In this document: positions 26,378-35,699 of the stretch, one piece after another
Layout of the letters: every line of letters starts with the position of its first letter
How positions within the stretch are numbered: position 1 is the stretch's first letter
Notes under the pieces: generated by a model
Told to the model about the DNA's origin: nothing
The model's input: only the letters and a program-made list of their open reading frames with translations
Database searches by the model: none
Position numbers and translations under genes: made by a program
Assembly (NCBI GenBank): GCA_052246295.1
Contig: JBQQCO010000005.1
DNA length: 64,000 nt
Direction: 5' to 3' (one strand)
DNA from: Piscibacillus sp052246295
GTDB lineage: Bacteria; Bacillota; Bacilli; Bacillales; Alkalibacillaceae

Positions 26378-27688
26378 TTATTTTCTTTGTCTAGCATAAA
26401 TTTTAATTGGTGTTCCAACAAAACCAAACGCGTCACGAATTCTATTTTCTAAGAAACGTTCATACGTGAAGTGCATTAAATCAGGATCATTAACAAAAAC
26501 AACAAATGTTGGTGGCTTTGTGGAAACTTGTGTCGTATATAAAATCTTTAGCTTCTGTCCTTTAATTGAAGGTGCAGGGTTCATAGCCAGTGCATCTTCA
26601 ATGACTTCATTTAATAAATTTGTTCTAACTCGTTTAGAGTGATTTTCACTAACTTCGACTACCATCGGTAATAGTGTATGAATGCGTTTTGTCGTTAAGG
26701 CTGAAAGGAAAACGATCGGTGCATAAGATAAAAATTGGAACTGTTGACGGATGTCATCTTCAAATTTCTTCATCGTGTCTTGTTCTTTATCAACAACGTC
26801 CCATTTGTTAACTACAATAATAATTCCTTTACCAGCATCATGCGCATAACCAGCAATTTTCTTATCTTGTTCAATTATACCAGTATCAGCATCAATAACG
26901 ACTAATACTACATCACTTCTCTCAATTGCTTTCAACGCACGTAGAACACTATATTTCTCAGTGGATTCATATACTTTGCCACGTTTTCTCATACCGGCAG
27001 TATCAATAATCTTAAAGTCTCTCTCATCTTTTTGGAACTCAGTATCAACCGCATCCTTAGTAGTGCCTGCAATATTACTGACAATAACGCGTTCTTCTCC
27101 CAAGATGGCATTAACAAGTGAAGACTTTCCTACGTTTGGTCTTCCGATTAGGGAAAAATTAATTCTGTCGTCATCTTCCTCTTCACCATCTTCTTCTGGG
27201 AAGTGTTTAATCACTTCATCTAGCAAGTCACCTAACCCTAATCCATGAGTCCCTGAGATTGGATAAGGCTGTCCAAAACCTAGAGAGTAAAATTCGTATA
27301 AAAGGTCTTGCATTTCATAGTTGTCAATCTTATTAACACCTAAGACCACTGGTTTATTAGATTTATATAAAATTTTAGCTACTTCTTCATCTGCTGCTGT
27401 AATTCCTTCTCTACCATTCACTAAGAAGATAATCACGTCTGCTTCTTCAATCGCAATTTGTGCTTGTTCGCGCACTTGAACAATTAGTGGTTCGTCACTG
27501 ATATCAATGCCACCTGTGTCGATGATATTGAATGTTGAATGCAGCCATTCGGCTTCAGAATAAATTCGATCTCTTGTTACTCCTGGTGTATCTTCAACAA
27601 TCGAGATACGTTCACCAACTAAACGATTAAATATAGTTGATTTACCAACATTGGGTCTACCTACAATCGCTACAACCGATTTTTTCAT
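26378..27688 (-). CDS. der: Ribosome-assembly GTPase Der (EngA)
   Basis: Der is the essential GTPase with two G domains that assists 50S maturation. Domain 1 has GRPNVGKSTIFN, DTGGI and NKID; domain 2 has GRPNVGKSSLVN, DTAGM and NKWD. A KH-like domain follows (about 355-436). It has 436 residues, as in B. subtilis. Upstream, the rpsA homologue ends about 190 bases away with a terminator between. Confidence 0.98.
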   Translation of the reverse strand: MKKSVVAIVGRPNVGKSTIFNRLVGERISIVEDTPGVTRDRIYSEAEWLHSTFNIIDTGGIDISDEPLIVQVREQAQIAIEEADVIIFLVNGREGITAADEEVAKILYKSNKPVVLGVNKIDNYEMQDLLYEFYSLGFGQPYPISGTHGLGLGDLLDEVIKHFPEEDGEEEDDDRINFSLIGRPNVGKSSLVNAILGEERVIVSNIAGTTKDAVDTEFQKDERDFKIIDTAGMRKRGKVYESTEKYSVLRALKAIERSDVVLVVIDADTGIIEQDKKIAGYAHDAGKGIIIVVNKWDVVDKEQDTMKKFEDDIRQQFQFLSYAPIVFLSALTTKRIHTLLPMVVEVSENHSKRVRTNLLNEVIEDALAMNPAPSIKGQKLKILYTTQVSTKPPTFVVFVNDPDLMHFTYERFLENRIRDAFGFVGTPIKIYARQRK

Positions 27689-27734
27689 CTCTACTTCATC
27701 CTTTTATGTAAACTAATACATGATCTTAACAAAT

Positions 27735-27761
27735 AAAAAAGTGGCATTGCGCCACTTTTTT
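27735..27761 (-). terminator. Terminator after rpsA homologue
   Basis: AAAAAAGTGGC and GCCACTTTTTT (27735-27745, 27751-27761) with a five-base loop, T-run on either side. Between it and the rpsA stop are about 115 bases with a further 7-bp inverted repeat (ACGGAAC/GTTCCGT). No gene is seen there. Confidence 0.9.
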
Positions 27762-27877
27762 ATTAAACGGAACTGAGCGGCTCAACTGATAGATTTGATT
27801 CATTATTGTTTATGCTGTTCCGTAACATATTTAGCTGGTGAGGGCGCTCATAATTTTCCGTTAAGTTTATTATCCGT

Positions 27878-29017
27878 TTACTTTTTTAAGTCTTTAAGGC
27901 GGTCTCCAATTAAGTCACCTAATTGAAAGCCTTGTTCCTCATCTTCTTTTTGATACTTCTTGAGTTCAACATTATCTTGTTCTTCTTGCGCTTCTTTTAT
28001 GCTTAAAGAAACTCTTTTGTTTTTCTCACTTATATCTAAGATTTTAACTTTTACTTTTTGCTCTTCTTTTAATACTTCTTGTGGATTGCCAATGTGCTCT
28101 TTAGAGATTTGAGAAATATGAACAAGACCTTCTACTCCTGGTTTAATTTCTACAAATGCTCCAAAATTAACTAAACGTTTAACTTCACCTTCAACTATGC
28201 TTCCAACGCTGAATTCCTTTTCAACACCACCCCAAGGACCAGGTTGAGTATCTTTTAATGAAAGTGCAATACGTTCATTATCACGATCTACCGATAAGAC
28301 TTTAACTTTTACAGTTTCACCTTCACTAAGAACATCTTCAGCTTTATCGACATGATCATGTGATAATTGAGAAATGTGAATTAAACCGTCTACACCGCCT
28401 AGGTCAACAAATGCTCCAAAGTTAGTTAGACGTTGTACAGTACCTTCAACAACCGCGCCAGGTTCTAAAGTACTTAATACTTCTTTCTTTTTAGCATTTT
28501 GTTCATCTTCAACTACAGCACGATGTGATAAGATAGCCCTTTGTTTAGACTCATCCAGTTCGATTACTTTGACCTCTAAAGTTTGACCTTTATAAGGCTC
28601 GAAGTCTTCTACATAATAAGCCTCAACATGAGAAGCTGGCATGAATGCTCTTAAACCGGCATCCATGACTAATCCACCATTTACTACATCAATAACTGTA
28701 GCTTCAAATACTTTATTTGAATCAAATTTTTCTTCAAGGTTTTTCCAAGCTAGCTTTTGGCTCAGCTGCTTACGAGAAAGAACAATTGCTTCATCTTCAA
28801 GTTTAGTGACTAATAACTGTACTTCTTCACCTTCTGATAAAACTTCATTAGGATGTTCTACATGTAAATGAGATAGTTCAGAAATCGGAATAATTCCATC
28901 AAACTTAGATCCGATATCAACAATTACTTGTTTATCTTCAAGTTTCATTACTTTCCCAGTTACTTCGCTTCCTACTTCTAATGTTTGTTCCATTTGATTT
29001 TCATGATTTTCGCTCAT
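27878..29017 (-). CDS. ypfD: S1-domain protein, 30S ribosomal protein S1 homologue (YpfD)
   Basis: It carries four S1 RNA-binding OB domains, at about 17-85, 103-168, 190-258 and 275-343. The last two are near-identical in their GAFVDLGGVDGLIHISQLS and GAFVEIKPGVEGLVHISQIS motifs. Low-GC bacteria have a shorter S1-like protein than E. coli (six domains); its place on the ribosome is debated. Start at the ATG at 29017 (AAGGAGG upstream), 379 residues. It is co-directional with plsC and cmk. Confidence 0.93.
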   Translation of the reverse strand: MSENHENQMEQTLEVGSEVTGKVMKLEDKQVIVDIGSKFDGIIPISELSHLHVEHPNEVLSEGEEVQLLVTKLEDEAIVLSRKQLSQKLAWKNLEEKFDSNKVFEATVIDVVNGGLVMDAGLRAFMPASHVEAYYVEDFEPYKGQTLEVKVIELDESKQRAILSHRAVVEDEQNAKKKEVLSTLEPGAVVEGTVQRLTNFGAFVDLGGVDGLIHISQLSHDHVDKAEDVLSEGETVKVKVLSVDRDNERIALSLKDTQPGPWGGVEKEFSVGSIVEGEVKRLVNFGAFVEIKPGVEGLVHISQISKEHIGNPQEVLKEEQKVKVKILDISEKNKRVSLSIKEAQEEQDNVELKKYQKEDEEQGFQLGDLIGDRLKDLKK

Positions 29018-29083
29018 ATCTTCTTCCTCCTTAAGCTTTGAAACTACCACTAACTATTGTTAATAATTTCATCTTAACATGAA

Positions 29084-29662
29084 TCATCTATTTTCTTCTA
29101 ATAATCGCTTAATATGATCCATAATTTCATCCGTCACTTCTTGAGCTCCTGGTTTTTCTTTATTCAAGGATTCAAAATTAATGGGTTGTCCATATACAAC
29201 TTTTAATTTGCTAAATTTTTTATATGTACCAATTATAGCACAAGGAATAACAGTTGCATCTGAACGCATAGCAAAAAATCCTGCTCCAGCTAGTCCTTTT
29301 TTTACTTCTCCATTTTTACTGCGAGTTCCTTCAGGAAAAAGTCCTAGTGCATTTCCTTCTTCTAGTAATTTCAAACCATTTCGTAGTGCGTTTCGATCCC
29401 TCATGCCTCTTTTAACTGGAAAAGCTCCTAAATTAGTTAAAAGCTTGCCAAGCCATGGCTTCTCAAACAATTCTTCTTTTGCCATGAAATGAATGTCTCT
29501 TGCGCTTGTGATTCCCACAACAGGTGGGTCAAAATTTGAAATGTGATTTGAACAAATAATGACTGGCCCATTTTTAGGGATATTTTCTTTACCAATCACT
29601 TTAATTTTAAATAATAAACGAAAGATTAGACCAACTACTGTTTTGGCGAATTTATAGAACAT
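29084..29662 (-). CDS. plsC: 1-acyl-sn-glycerol-3-phosphate acyltransferase PlsC
   Basis: PlsC adds the second acyl chain to lysophosphatidate to make phosphatidate. The catalytic NHISNFDPPV (HxxxxD) and the glycerol-phosphate site FPEGTRS are seen, with an N-terminal hydrophobic segment that ties it to the membrane. At 192 residues it is a compact member. It lies 15 bases after cmk and 66 before the rpsA homologue. Confidence 0.92.
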   Translation of the reverse strand: MFYKFAKTVVGLIFRLLFKIKVIGKENIPKNGPVIICSNHISNFDPPVVGITSARDIHFMAKEELFEKPWLGKLLTNLGAFPVKRGMRDRNALRNGLKLLEEGNALGLFPEGTRSKNGEVKKGLAGAGFFAMRSDATVIPCAIIGTYKKFSKLKVVYGQPINFESLNKEKPGAQEVTDEIMDHIKRLLEENR

Positions 29663-29677
29663 CTTTCAAGCTCCCCT

Positions 29678-30337
29678 TTATTTCTTTGAATTTACAAGAG
29701 ACATAATAGCCTCTGCTACTTCGTCAATAGATTTACTAGTCGTATCTATCTCAACTGCATCCTCTGCTTTAACTAATGGGGCTACTTCTCGTTTAGAATC
29801 AATCTCATCACGACGTCTAATTTCTTCTTTAAGTTGTTCTAAGTCCGACTCAAAACCTTTCTCTAAGTTTTCTTTATGTCTTCTTTCAGCACGTTCTTCT
29901 ACAGATGCTACTAAGAATACTTTGATTTCTGCGTTTGGTAACACAAAGGTTCCGATATCTCTTCCGTCCATCACAACATTACCATGATCTGCAAGCTCTC
30001 TTTGCATGTCTACAAGTTTTTCACGAACTTTACCGTATTGTGCTACATAGGAGACATTATTAGTAACATCATGGTTACGAATATCACTTGTAATATTTTT
30101 ACCATTTAAATAAACCTCTTGGCCATTGTTAGTATTTTCAAAAGTGATATTTACGTTTTCTGCAAGTTCACCTAATGAATCTTCATCATGAACGTCCGTA
30201 TTCGTATTTAGCGCCATCCAGGTTAAAGCACGATACATCGCACCAGTATCTATATAAACATATTCAAGCTTTTTAGCAATCATTTTCGCAACAGTACTTT
30301 TACCTGCAGCAGCAGGTCCATCAATAGCAATACGCAT
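29678..30337 (-). CDS. cmk: Cytidylate kinase Cmk
   Basis: Cmk phosphorylates CMP and dCMP. The P-loop GPAAAGKSTVAK is at residues 6-17, with the lid and NMP-binding segments DTGAMYRA and VVMDGRDIGT and the RRHKENLEKG arm. It has 219 residues. It precedes plsC and rpsA, the usual order in Bacillaceae, and lies 26 bases after motI. Confidence 0.97.
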   Translation of the reverse strand: MRIAIDGPAAAGKSTVAKMIAKKLEYVYIDTGAMYRALTWMALNTNTDVHDEDSLGELAENVNITFENTNNGQEVYLNGKNITSDIRNHDVTNNVSYVAQYGKVREKLVDMQRELADHGNVVMDGRDIGTFVLPNAEIKVFLVASVEERAERRHKENLEKGFESDLEQLKEEIRRRDEIDSKREVAPLVKAEDAVEIDTTSKSIDEVAEAIMSLVNSKK

Positions 30338-30363
30338 TATTCTATTCCTCCATAATCTTGATG

Positions 30364-31029
30364 TTAACCATTAATTTTTCGACGTTGTTCAAGTTGTTTT
30401 TCAAAACAATATTTAATGATCTGATCTCTTTGTTTCTCATTCAATTTTAAAAATTGATATGTAATTTTAGCTGGTTCTTGATTCTTAGCTTCAATTAATC
30501 TGATTAATTCTACATCAGCAATAAAATAACTGTAATGGTTAGAGTTATATGGCAACACAATCGTTGCTTCCATCACATCTCCAGGTTTATAACCTTTGTG
30601 CTTCTCATCATCAACGACGGCCAGGCCTCCACCACTTATATCAAGAGTTCTTGTTATTAAAGGGGGAAGATCTGAGGACTTTGGTTTTATAGCTACATCC
30701 AAAGATACATCTACCCTTACATATTCTCTTCTTTGTATTTTTTGCAATTCATATTTAGATGGTTTAAGCATTAATAAAACGGGAATTTTTAACTTCTTTC
30801 TCCCTTTGATTTCAGAAGTGAACTGATAAACGTTACCATCATCTCCAATATATGATACGTTAAACTCGGATCCATCCAATAATAATGTTGTTCGTCCTGT
30901 CTGTTCATTCACTGGGTAGTCTATACAAAGATAATGTTCAGTAGTTTCGACAATGCGACACTGAAAACGCCCTTCTGACTCGCCATCTTTAAAGGTTTCT
31001 ATTGTTAGTTTCATTCCTACTTTAAACAT
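30364..31029 (-). CDS. motI: PilZ-domain c-di-GMP receptor MotI (YpfA)
   Basis: An N-terminal YcgR-like barrel (about 1-95) is followed by a PilZ domain (about 97-210) with the c-di-GMP-binding RREYVRV and DISGGGLA. In B. subtilis MotI acts on the flagellar stator when c-di-GMP is high. Position between ypeB and cmk matches ypfA. The start at 31029 has AAGGGGAAT upstream. With cheR it supports a flagellated cell. Confidence 0.9.
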   Translation of the reverse strand: MFKVGMKLTIETFKDGESEGRFQCRIVETTEHYLCIDYPVNEQTGRTTLLLDGSEFNVSYIGDDGNVYQFTSEIKGRKKLKIPVLLMLKPSKYELQKIQRREYVRVDVSLDVAIKPKSSDLPPLITRTLDISGGGLAVVDDEKHKGYKPGDVMEATIVLPYNSNHYSYFIADVELIRLIEAKNQEPAKITYQFLKLNEKQRDQIIKYCFEKQLEQRRKING

Positions 31030-31081
31030 GGTTATATTCCCCTTCCCCGTTTTCAGATACTATTATTATGGCAAAAAAAAT

Positions 31082-31118
31082 GAAAAAGGAAAAGACTTAA
31101 ATTGTCTTTCCCTTTTTC
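31082..31118 (-). terminator. Terminator of sleB-ypeB
   Basis: GAAAAAGGAAAAGAC and GTCTTTCCCTTTTTC form a near-perfect 15-bp stem with a seven-base loop directly after ypeB. Confidence 0.85.
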
Positions 31119-31121
31119 AAC

Positions 31122-32465
31122 TTAGTTAATCCCATAAATTTGTTCTGATTGTTGAAGTTTTTCGACCTTCTCTTCAAAACCATCACTTGCGTTGATATAT
31201 ACTCGGTATGTTTGATCATTTAAAACCCCTAATAATTCATAACTTAGGACTAAATCTCCTATATCATTTTCAATTACCGCTTCTCGTGTTTCCATAATTT
31301 CAATATTTGGATTGACAACGTCTAAGGCTTCTTCTTCTGAAAGGTTTTTCGTAAAGTCTACTTCACCTCTCGTTGTTGTGTTTACAATATAATCTCTCGC
31401 GCTTAGTCCAACGATATCACCATTATCTAAAGCTACCTTAACTTGTAAGCTATCTGGATAATAATACACACCATCATCAACTCTTACAAAACGAAACACA
31501 CCAACTTTTTCATACTGAGAACTTTCCACCACTTCTATATTGTCATATCCAATTCCATTTAGTAATTCCTTAGCTTGATTCATAGCTTCATTCAAGCTTA
31601 TTTGTGCCTCACCCATTTCACGCGTTAACATGTAAGAAATCATATTTGCCCCTTGTTGAGTAAGTTCAGCATAGCCATGAAGTTCACCAGTATCAAAGGA
31701 GACATTGTACATTGGAATATTTGAACCTTTCCCTGTTGTTGTGATGTTCATATCAACATTTTCATCGAGTTCAAACTGTTCTGTTACAAACCCTCTTACT
31801 TCTTCTTCGTTATATGTTTTACCATCAAACTGAATTTCTTCACCCTCAGATTTGCTATTTAAATTAAAGACACCACCATTGTCCGTGCTATTAAATTGGT
31901 CCGAGTTATCCTCAATGGTTTCTAGTCCATCCAGAATGGTGTTATCACCTGGTTCATTTGTGGCTAGTGCGACTTCTACATCCATCCACCGTAACCCTTG
32001 GTCTAAAACTTGGTGTTGTACAGTTCTTAACTCCTGTTTAATAGTACTTGAACTATCATGTAAATCGTTTAATAAACTTAACTCTTCCTCTGTCAATGGA
32101 TTTTCATCAAGCCCTCTAACCGCTACACGATAGGAGAATTCACCTATATTACTTAAAAACTCTTCTGTTTTATTAAAAGGTAATAATGTTAATGGTAATT
32201 GCCCTACATCCGCTTGAGCTTCAGATGAGATTTTCCAAATTTCCGTTAACTGTGGTGATAAATTCTCAGGTGTATTCATTGCTAAGACAGTTCCGATCTT
32301 ATCGTTTAGTAAATCAATACGATAGGTTAAATCATGAAAGGCACGCTGATAGTTATTTTCTGCTTGTACTAAAACTGCATTCTTTTCTTGGTGTTCTTGA
32401 TAACCATAAACTATCGCACCTATAAACCCAATCAACATAACAATGTATAAGATCCAACGTACCAT
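31122..32465 (-). CDS. ypeB: Germination protein YpeB
   Basis: YpeB protects and localises the cortex hydrolase SleB in the spore and is removed during germination. The N-terminal membrane anchor (about 2-19) is followed by a helical part, then PepSY-type repeats in the C-terminal half, for example around 255-330 and 330-400. Length 447 matches. sleB ends 15 bases upstream, one operon in all bacilli that have both. GGAGG precedes the ATG. Confidence 0.95.
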   Translation of the reverse strand: MVRWILYIVMLIGFIGAIVYGYQEHQEKNAVLVQAENNYQRAFHDLTYRIDLLNDKIGTVLAMNTPENLSPQLTEIWKISSEAQADVGQLPLTLLPFNKTEEFLSNIGEFSYRVAVRGLDENPLTEEELSLLNDLHDSSSTIKQELRTVQHQVLDQGLRWMDVEVALATNEPGDNTILDGLETIEDNSDQFNSTDNGGVFNLNSKSEGEEIQFDGKTYNEEEVRGFVTEQFELDENVDMNITTTGKGSNIPMYNVSFDTGELHGYAELTQQGANMISYMLTREMGEAQISLNEAMNQAKELLNGIGYDNIEVVESSQYEKVGVFRFVRVDDGVYYYPDSLQVKVALDNGDIVGLSARDYIVNTTTRGEVDFTKNLSEEEALDVVNPNIEIMETREAVIENDIGDLVLSYELLGVLNDQTYRVYINASDGFEEKVEKLQQSEQIYGIN

Positions 32466-32480
32466 TGGTTATCCTCCTTC

Positions 32481-33374
32481 CTATCTACAAAATATATGTT
32501 TTCCAATTTTCTTAATTTGTGGTCGTGACCATATCCAGTCTGAGGTGGCTGTATCTGGATTGAAGTAGTAAATAGCCCCACCTGATGGATCCCATCCATT
32601 TATCGCATCCATTACCGCCTCTCTAGATTGTTCATCTGGTTGCATATAAAACTGTCCATCTGCCACTGCAGTAAAGGCTAATGGTTCAAAAATGATTCCC
32701 GAAATTGAATCAGGGAAGGTAGAGTCCTCTAATCGATTTAATATAACAGCTGCAACGGCTACTTGACCTGAATAAGGCTCTCCTCTTGCTTCAGAATATA
32801 CTGCTTGAGCCATTAGCTGAATGTCGTTTTGAGAAAACCCATTGGGAACATTAGTTGCCGTTGGTTCTTGGGGTTGCTCTTGCTGTTCGGCTTGACCTTC
32901 ACCTTGTTGCTGACCTTCCTGCCCTTGACCTTTCTGTTGTTGTTCAGTTTCTCCTTGACCTTGACCACCTTGTTGGGATTGCTGTTGTTCTGACCATGGG
33001 CGCTTCTGACCACCATAGTGGGTGAACTCACGGCCCTGATTAATTTGTTCTTGTACCCATTGTTTGTCATACTCTGAAGCCTTTACTAACATGTCCTTAG
33101 TTTTTTGACCCACAAACCCGTCCACTTCCATACCAAACTCATATTGGAAGTTTCGTACAGCCCAGTATGTGCCCCAACCAAATACACCATCGATTTTACC
33201 GTTATAAAATCCAATATACTGAAGTCTTGATTGAAGTTCTATGACGTCTTCACCAACAGCACCTTGTTGAATTACTTGATCTGTGAAAGCTTCTGACGTT
33301 GGAACTTCACTGTGTAAACCTATAGTTAATCCAATAGCTAACCCAATAGTAATTAAGATTCTTATTCTAGCCAA
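32481..33374 (-). CDS. sleB: Spore cortex-lytic enzyme SleB
   Basis: SleB is a lytic transglycosylase that cleaves spore cortex with muramic lactam during germination. It has a signal (about 1-30), a peptidoglycan-binding domain (about 36-97), a glutamine/glycine/glutamate-rich linker (about 124-175) and a hydrolase domain (about 182-297) with the catalytic glutamate in YSEARGE. The protein begins with TTG at 33374, ten bases after AGGAGG. The low-complexity linker is longer than I recall for B. subtilis, and total length is similar. Confidence 0.95.
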   Translation of the reverse strand: MARIRILITIGLAIGLTIGLHSEVPTSEAFTDQVIQQGAVGEDVIELQSRLQYIGFYNGKIDGVFGWGTYWAVRNFQYEFGMEVDGFVGQKTKDMLVKASEYDKQWVQEQINQGREFTHYGGQKRPWSEQQQSQQGGQGQGETEQQQKGQGQEGQQQGEGQAEQQEQPQEPTATNVPNGFSQNDIQLMAQAVYSEARGEPYSGQVAVAAVILNRLEDSTFPDSISGIIFEPLAFTAVADGQFYMQPDEQSREAVMDAINGWDPSGGAIYYFNPDTATSDWIWSRPQIKKIGKHIFCR

Positions 33375-33510
33375 TGTAGTAATTCCTCCTCATACAAACA
33401 ATCTGTGCCCTATTATCTTTTGTATTTTTATGGTTAATATTCTTACAAAATAAAAAAGCTGTCAGATTTTCAAGTGACTTTAAATAAGAAGCCTATAATT
33501 AGAGTAATTA

Positions 33511-33628
33511 TTTATGGAGAATTCATCGATTTATAGGGGAAAATTTTAATTTATAAGGAATCTTTAAAATAATACAGAAATATTTTATTTTATTGGGAAG
33601 TTAGATCAATTTTTGGGGAAAACAAAAA
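33511..33628. repeat. Decayed tandem array with ~20-bp period
   Basis: Six consecutive units begin at about 33511, 33530, 33550, 33570, 33589 and 33610. The consensus is TTTATRGGGAAAA followed by AT-rich filler, and the unit at 33570 is the most degenerate. The spacing of 19-21 bases is close to two helical turns. It lies between the sleB upstream region and the ansA terminator. It contains no coding potential. Confidence 0.5.
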
Positions 33629-33655
33629 CTCGAACTAATTATCTAGTCCGAGTTT
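33624..33655 (-). terminator. Terminator of bdr-ansA
   Basis: AAACTCGAACTA pairs with TAGTCCGAGTTT, with one mismatch and a six-base loop, and is followed by TTGTTTT on the minus strand, just after the ansA stop. Confidence 0.8.
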
Positions 33656-33663
33656 GTGATTAA

Positions 33664-34620
33664 TTAAAAATTATAACTTTGTACCCCTGATGCAAGCATG
33701 ACAGCTAGTTTCACTCTAGCTTTTTTACTATCGGAATCACTACCTAAAATAACACCTTGATTAATAAGGTCGTAAGCACTGCCCTCATAATCATAAGTTG
33801 GATAGACAGCACCCTCTTCTGAAGCTGTGGTAATAACAATAATAATCCCGTCTTCTAAACATTTTTTGATCGCTGGCATCATTTTTGGTGGAACTTGCCC
33901 TCTACCTACACCTTCAATGATAATTCCTTTAGTTCCAGTCGTTCTAAGCGTTTCTAATAATGTTCCATCTGCATCAGTATAACATTTTACAATATCTACT
34001 TTTGGGAGTGGTTCCTTAACCGGATAATAATCTCTTTTAATCGGCTTTTGAAAAACTTGCACTTCATCATTATCGATAATTCCCAAATAACCGAACCCAA
34101 AAGAATTAAAGCCTTGTATATTACTAGCATGTTCTTTTTTAACATACTTAGCAGCAAAAATTCGTTCATTAAATACGACAACTGTGCCGCAATGATGTAA
34201 ATCTTCACTACATGCTGAGTATATTGCGTGTCTTAAATTGATATAAACGTCACTACCTAAATCTGAAATGGATCGTTGTGAGCCAGTGACAACCACCGGC
34301 CGATGATCTTTAATCGTTAGATCCAAAAAGTAAGCTGTCTCTTCCAATGTATCAGTCCCATGAGTGAGGACAACACCATTGACATCTGGCTGTGCAAAGT
34401 AGAAATCAATTTTCTCTTTAAGGAGCATCCAATCTTCTGCCGTCAAATGAACGCTAGGCTTCTGGAAAGCGGAATCAACTTCAACTTGTATCTCACTTGG
34501 TAACTCGCATAAAGATGCCAACTCTTCTCCTGTCATAGCTCCGGAAGTTAATTTTCCACTATTTTCATTAGGTTTACTAGCAATAGTTCCGCCAGTTGTA
34601 AGTAATACGACTTTTTTCAA
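33664..34620 (-). CDS. ansA: L-asparaginase AnsA
   Basis: A type I (cytoplasmic) L-asparaginase that hydrolyses asparagine to aspartate and ammonia. The catalytic threonines lie in TTGGTIAS near the start and in THGTDTLEETAYFL near residue 90. I prefer the TTG at 34620 (five bases after GGTGA, giving MKKVVLLTTGGTIAS) over the GTG at 34629 in the ribosome site. The product has 318 residues. The preceding bdr stop TGA is inside the same GGTGA, so the genes are coupled. Confidence 0.92.
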   Translation of the reverse strand: MKKVVLLTTGGTIASKPNENSGKLTSGAMTGEELASLCELPSEIQVEVDSAFQKPSVHLTAEDWMLLKEKIDFYFAQPDVNGVVLTHGTDTLEETAYFLDLTIKDHRPVVVTGSQRSISDLGSDVYINLRHAIYSACSEDLHHCGTVVVFNERIFAAKYVKKEHASNIQGFNSFGFGYLGIIDNDEVQVFQKPIKRDYYPVKEPLPKVDIVKCYTDADGTLLETLRTTGTKGIIIEGVGRGQVPPKMMPAIKKCLEDGIIIVITTASEEGAVYPTYDYEGSAYDLINQGVILGSDSDSKKARVKLAVMLASGVQSYNF

Positions 34621-34625
34621 GTTGA

Positions 34626-35609
34626 TCACCGCCCTTGCTTAATAATTATATCTTCAGCGATAAGCTCACCATGATGCCTACCATTTTCAATAAATATTTC
34701 ATTGTTATTATATCCTGCTGCAATTACTCCAGCTATATAAATATTATCTACATTTGTCTCCATAGTGTGACGATCAAATTGAGGACGTCCTGTTTCATCA
34801 TCAATTTGAATACCCATTTCATTTAGGAATGAATGGTCAGGGTGATAACCTGTCATTGCGAAAATATAATCTGCATCAATCACGTGTTCTTTACCTTCAA
34901 CAATCGCAATGACTTGTTTATTTGTAATTTCTTTAACACTCGCATTAAAGTGCATATTGATCTTTTTATGGTTAACAAGTGATTCAAATAACGGTAAAAT
35001 CCAAGGTTTAACACTAGGTGAATAGTCGGACCCTCTATATAATACCGTTACATTGGCACCAGCTTTTTCAAGTTCCAATGTAGCATCAACTGCTGAATTT
35101 TTACCTCCAATGACCACGACGTTTTTATTAAAATAAGGATGAGCTTCTTTGAAATAATGGAAAACATGCGATAGCTCTTCTCCAGGAACCTTCAACTTAT
35201 TTGGATGATCATAATATCCTGTTGCGATGATTACATATTGAGCTTGATAGTGGTTTTCTTCACCTTTGGCTGTTATTGACTTCAATTGAAAGTAACCATT
35301 TGTTTTTTCAATTGAATTAACTTGCTCAAAATTATTTATTCTTAATTGATTTCGTTGAGCTACAGTTCTGTAATAAGTTAATGCTTCATTCCTTACGGGT
35401 TTTTGACGCTCTGAGATAAATGGCATATTTCCTATTTCTAATTTTTCACTAGAACTGAAAAATGTTTGGTGGGTTGGATAATGATATATGGCATTTGCAA
35501 CGTTTCCTTTTTCAATTAATAATGGTTCGATCCCTCTCTTCTGCAACTCAAGAGCTGCAGATAAACCACAAGGACCAGCCCCAACAATGATGACTTGTTC
35601 TTTTTGCAT
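34626..35609 (-). CDS. bdr: Bacillithiol disulfide reductase Bdr (YpdA)
   Basis: A FAD/NADPH flavoprotein of the YpdA family that reduces oxidised bacillithiol. The FAD loop VGAGPCGLSAALELQKRG carries the conserved cysteine, and the NADPH loop is VVVIGGKNSAVDATLELEKAG. The start at the ATG 35609, after GGAG, gives 327 residues. It and bshA at 3864 show that this organism makes and recycles bacillithiol. It overlaps ansA and follows gudB. Confidence 0.92.
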   Translation of the reverse strand: MQKEQVIIVGAGPCGLSAALELQKRGIEPLLIEKGNVANAIYHYPTHQTFFSSSEKLEIGNMPFISERQKPVRNEALTYYRTVAQRNQLRINNFEQVNSIEKTNGYFQLKSITAKGEENHYQAQYVIIATGYYDHPNKLKVPGEELSHVFHYFKEAHPYFNKNVVVIGGKNSAVDATLELEKAGANVTVLYRGSDYSPSVKPWILPLFESLVNHKKINMHFNASVKEITNKQVIAIVEGKEHVIDADYIFAMTGYHPDHSFLNEMGIQIDDETGRPQFDRHTMETNVDNIYIAGVIAAGYNNNEIFIENGRHHGELIAEDIIIKQGR

Positions 35610-35699
35610 CTTAACTCCACTCCTAAACATACAAAAATCTCCTACCAAAACTATGATAGGAGATTGTTATTAAATAATCAAATTGAAAAACTCGTATGA

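Noticed and set aside
27541..27560. CATTCGGCTTC-like match to the hairpin element inside der
   Set aside because: Only a short one-arm match within a conserved coding sequence; chance.
32813..33070. Minus-strand 85-residue frame inside sleB
   Set aside because: A frame shadow produced by the glutamine-rich linker codons; sleB domains are intact in the main frame.
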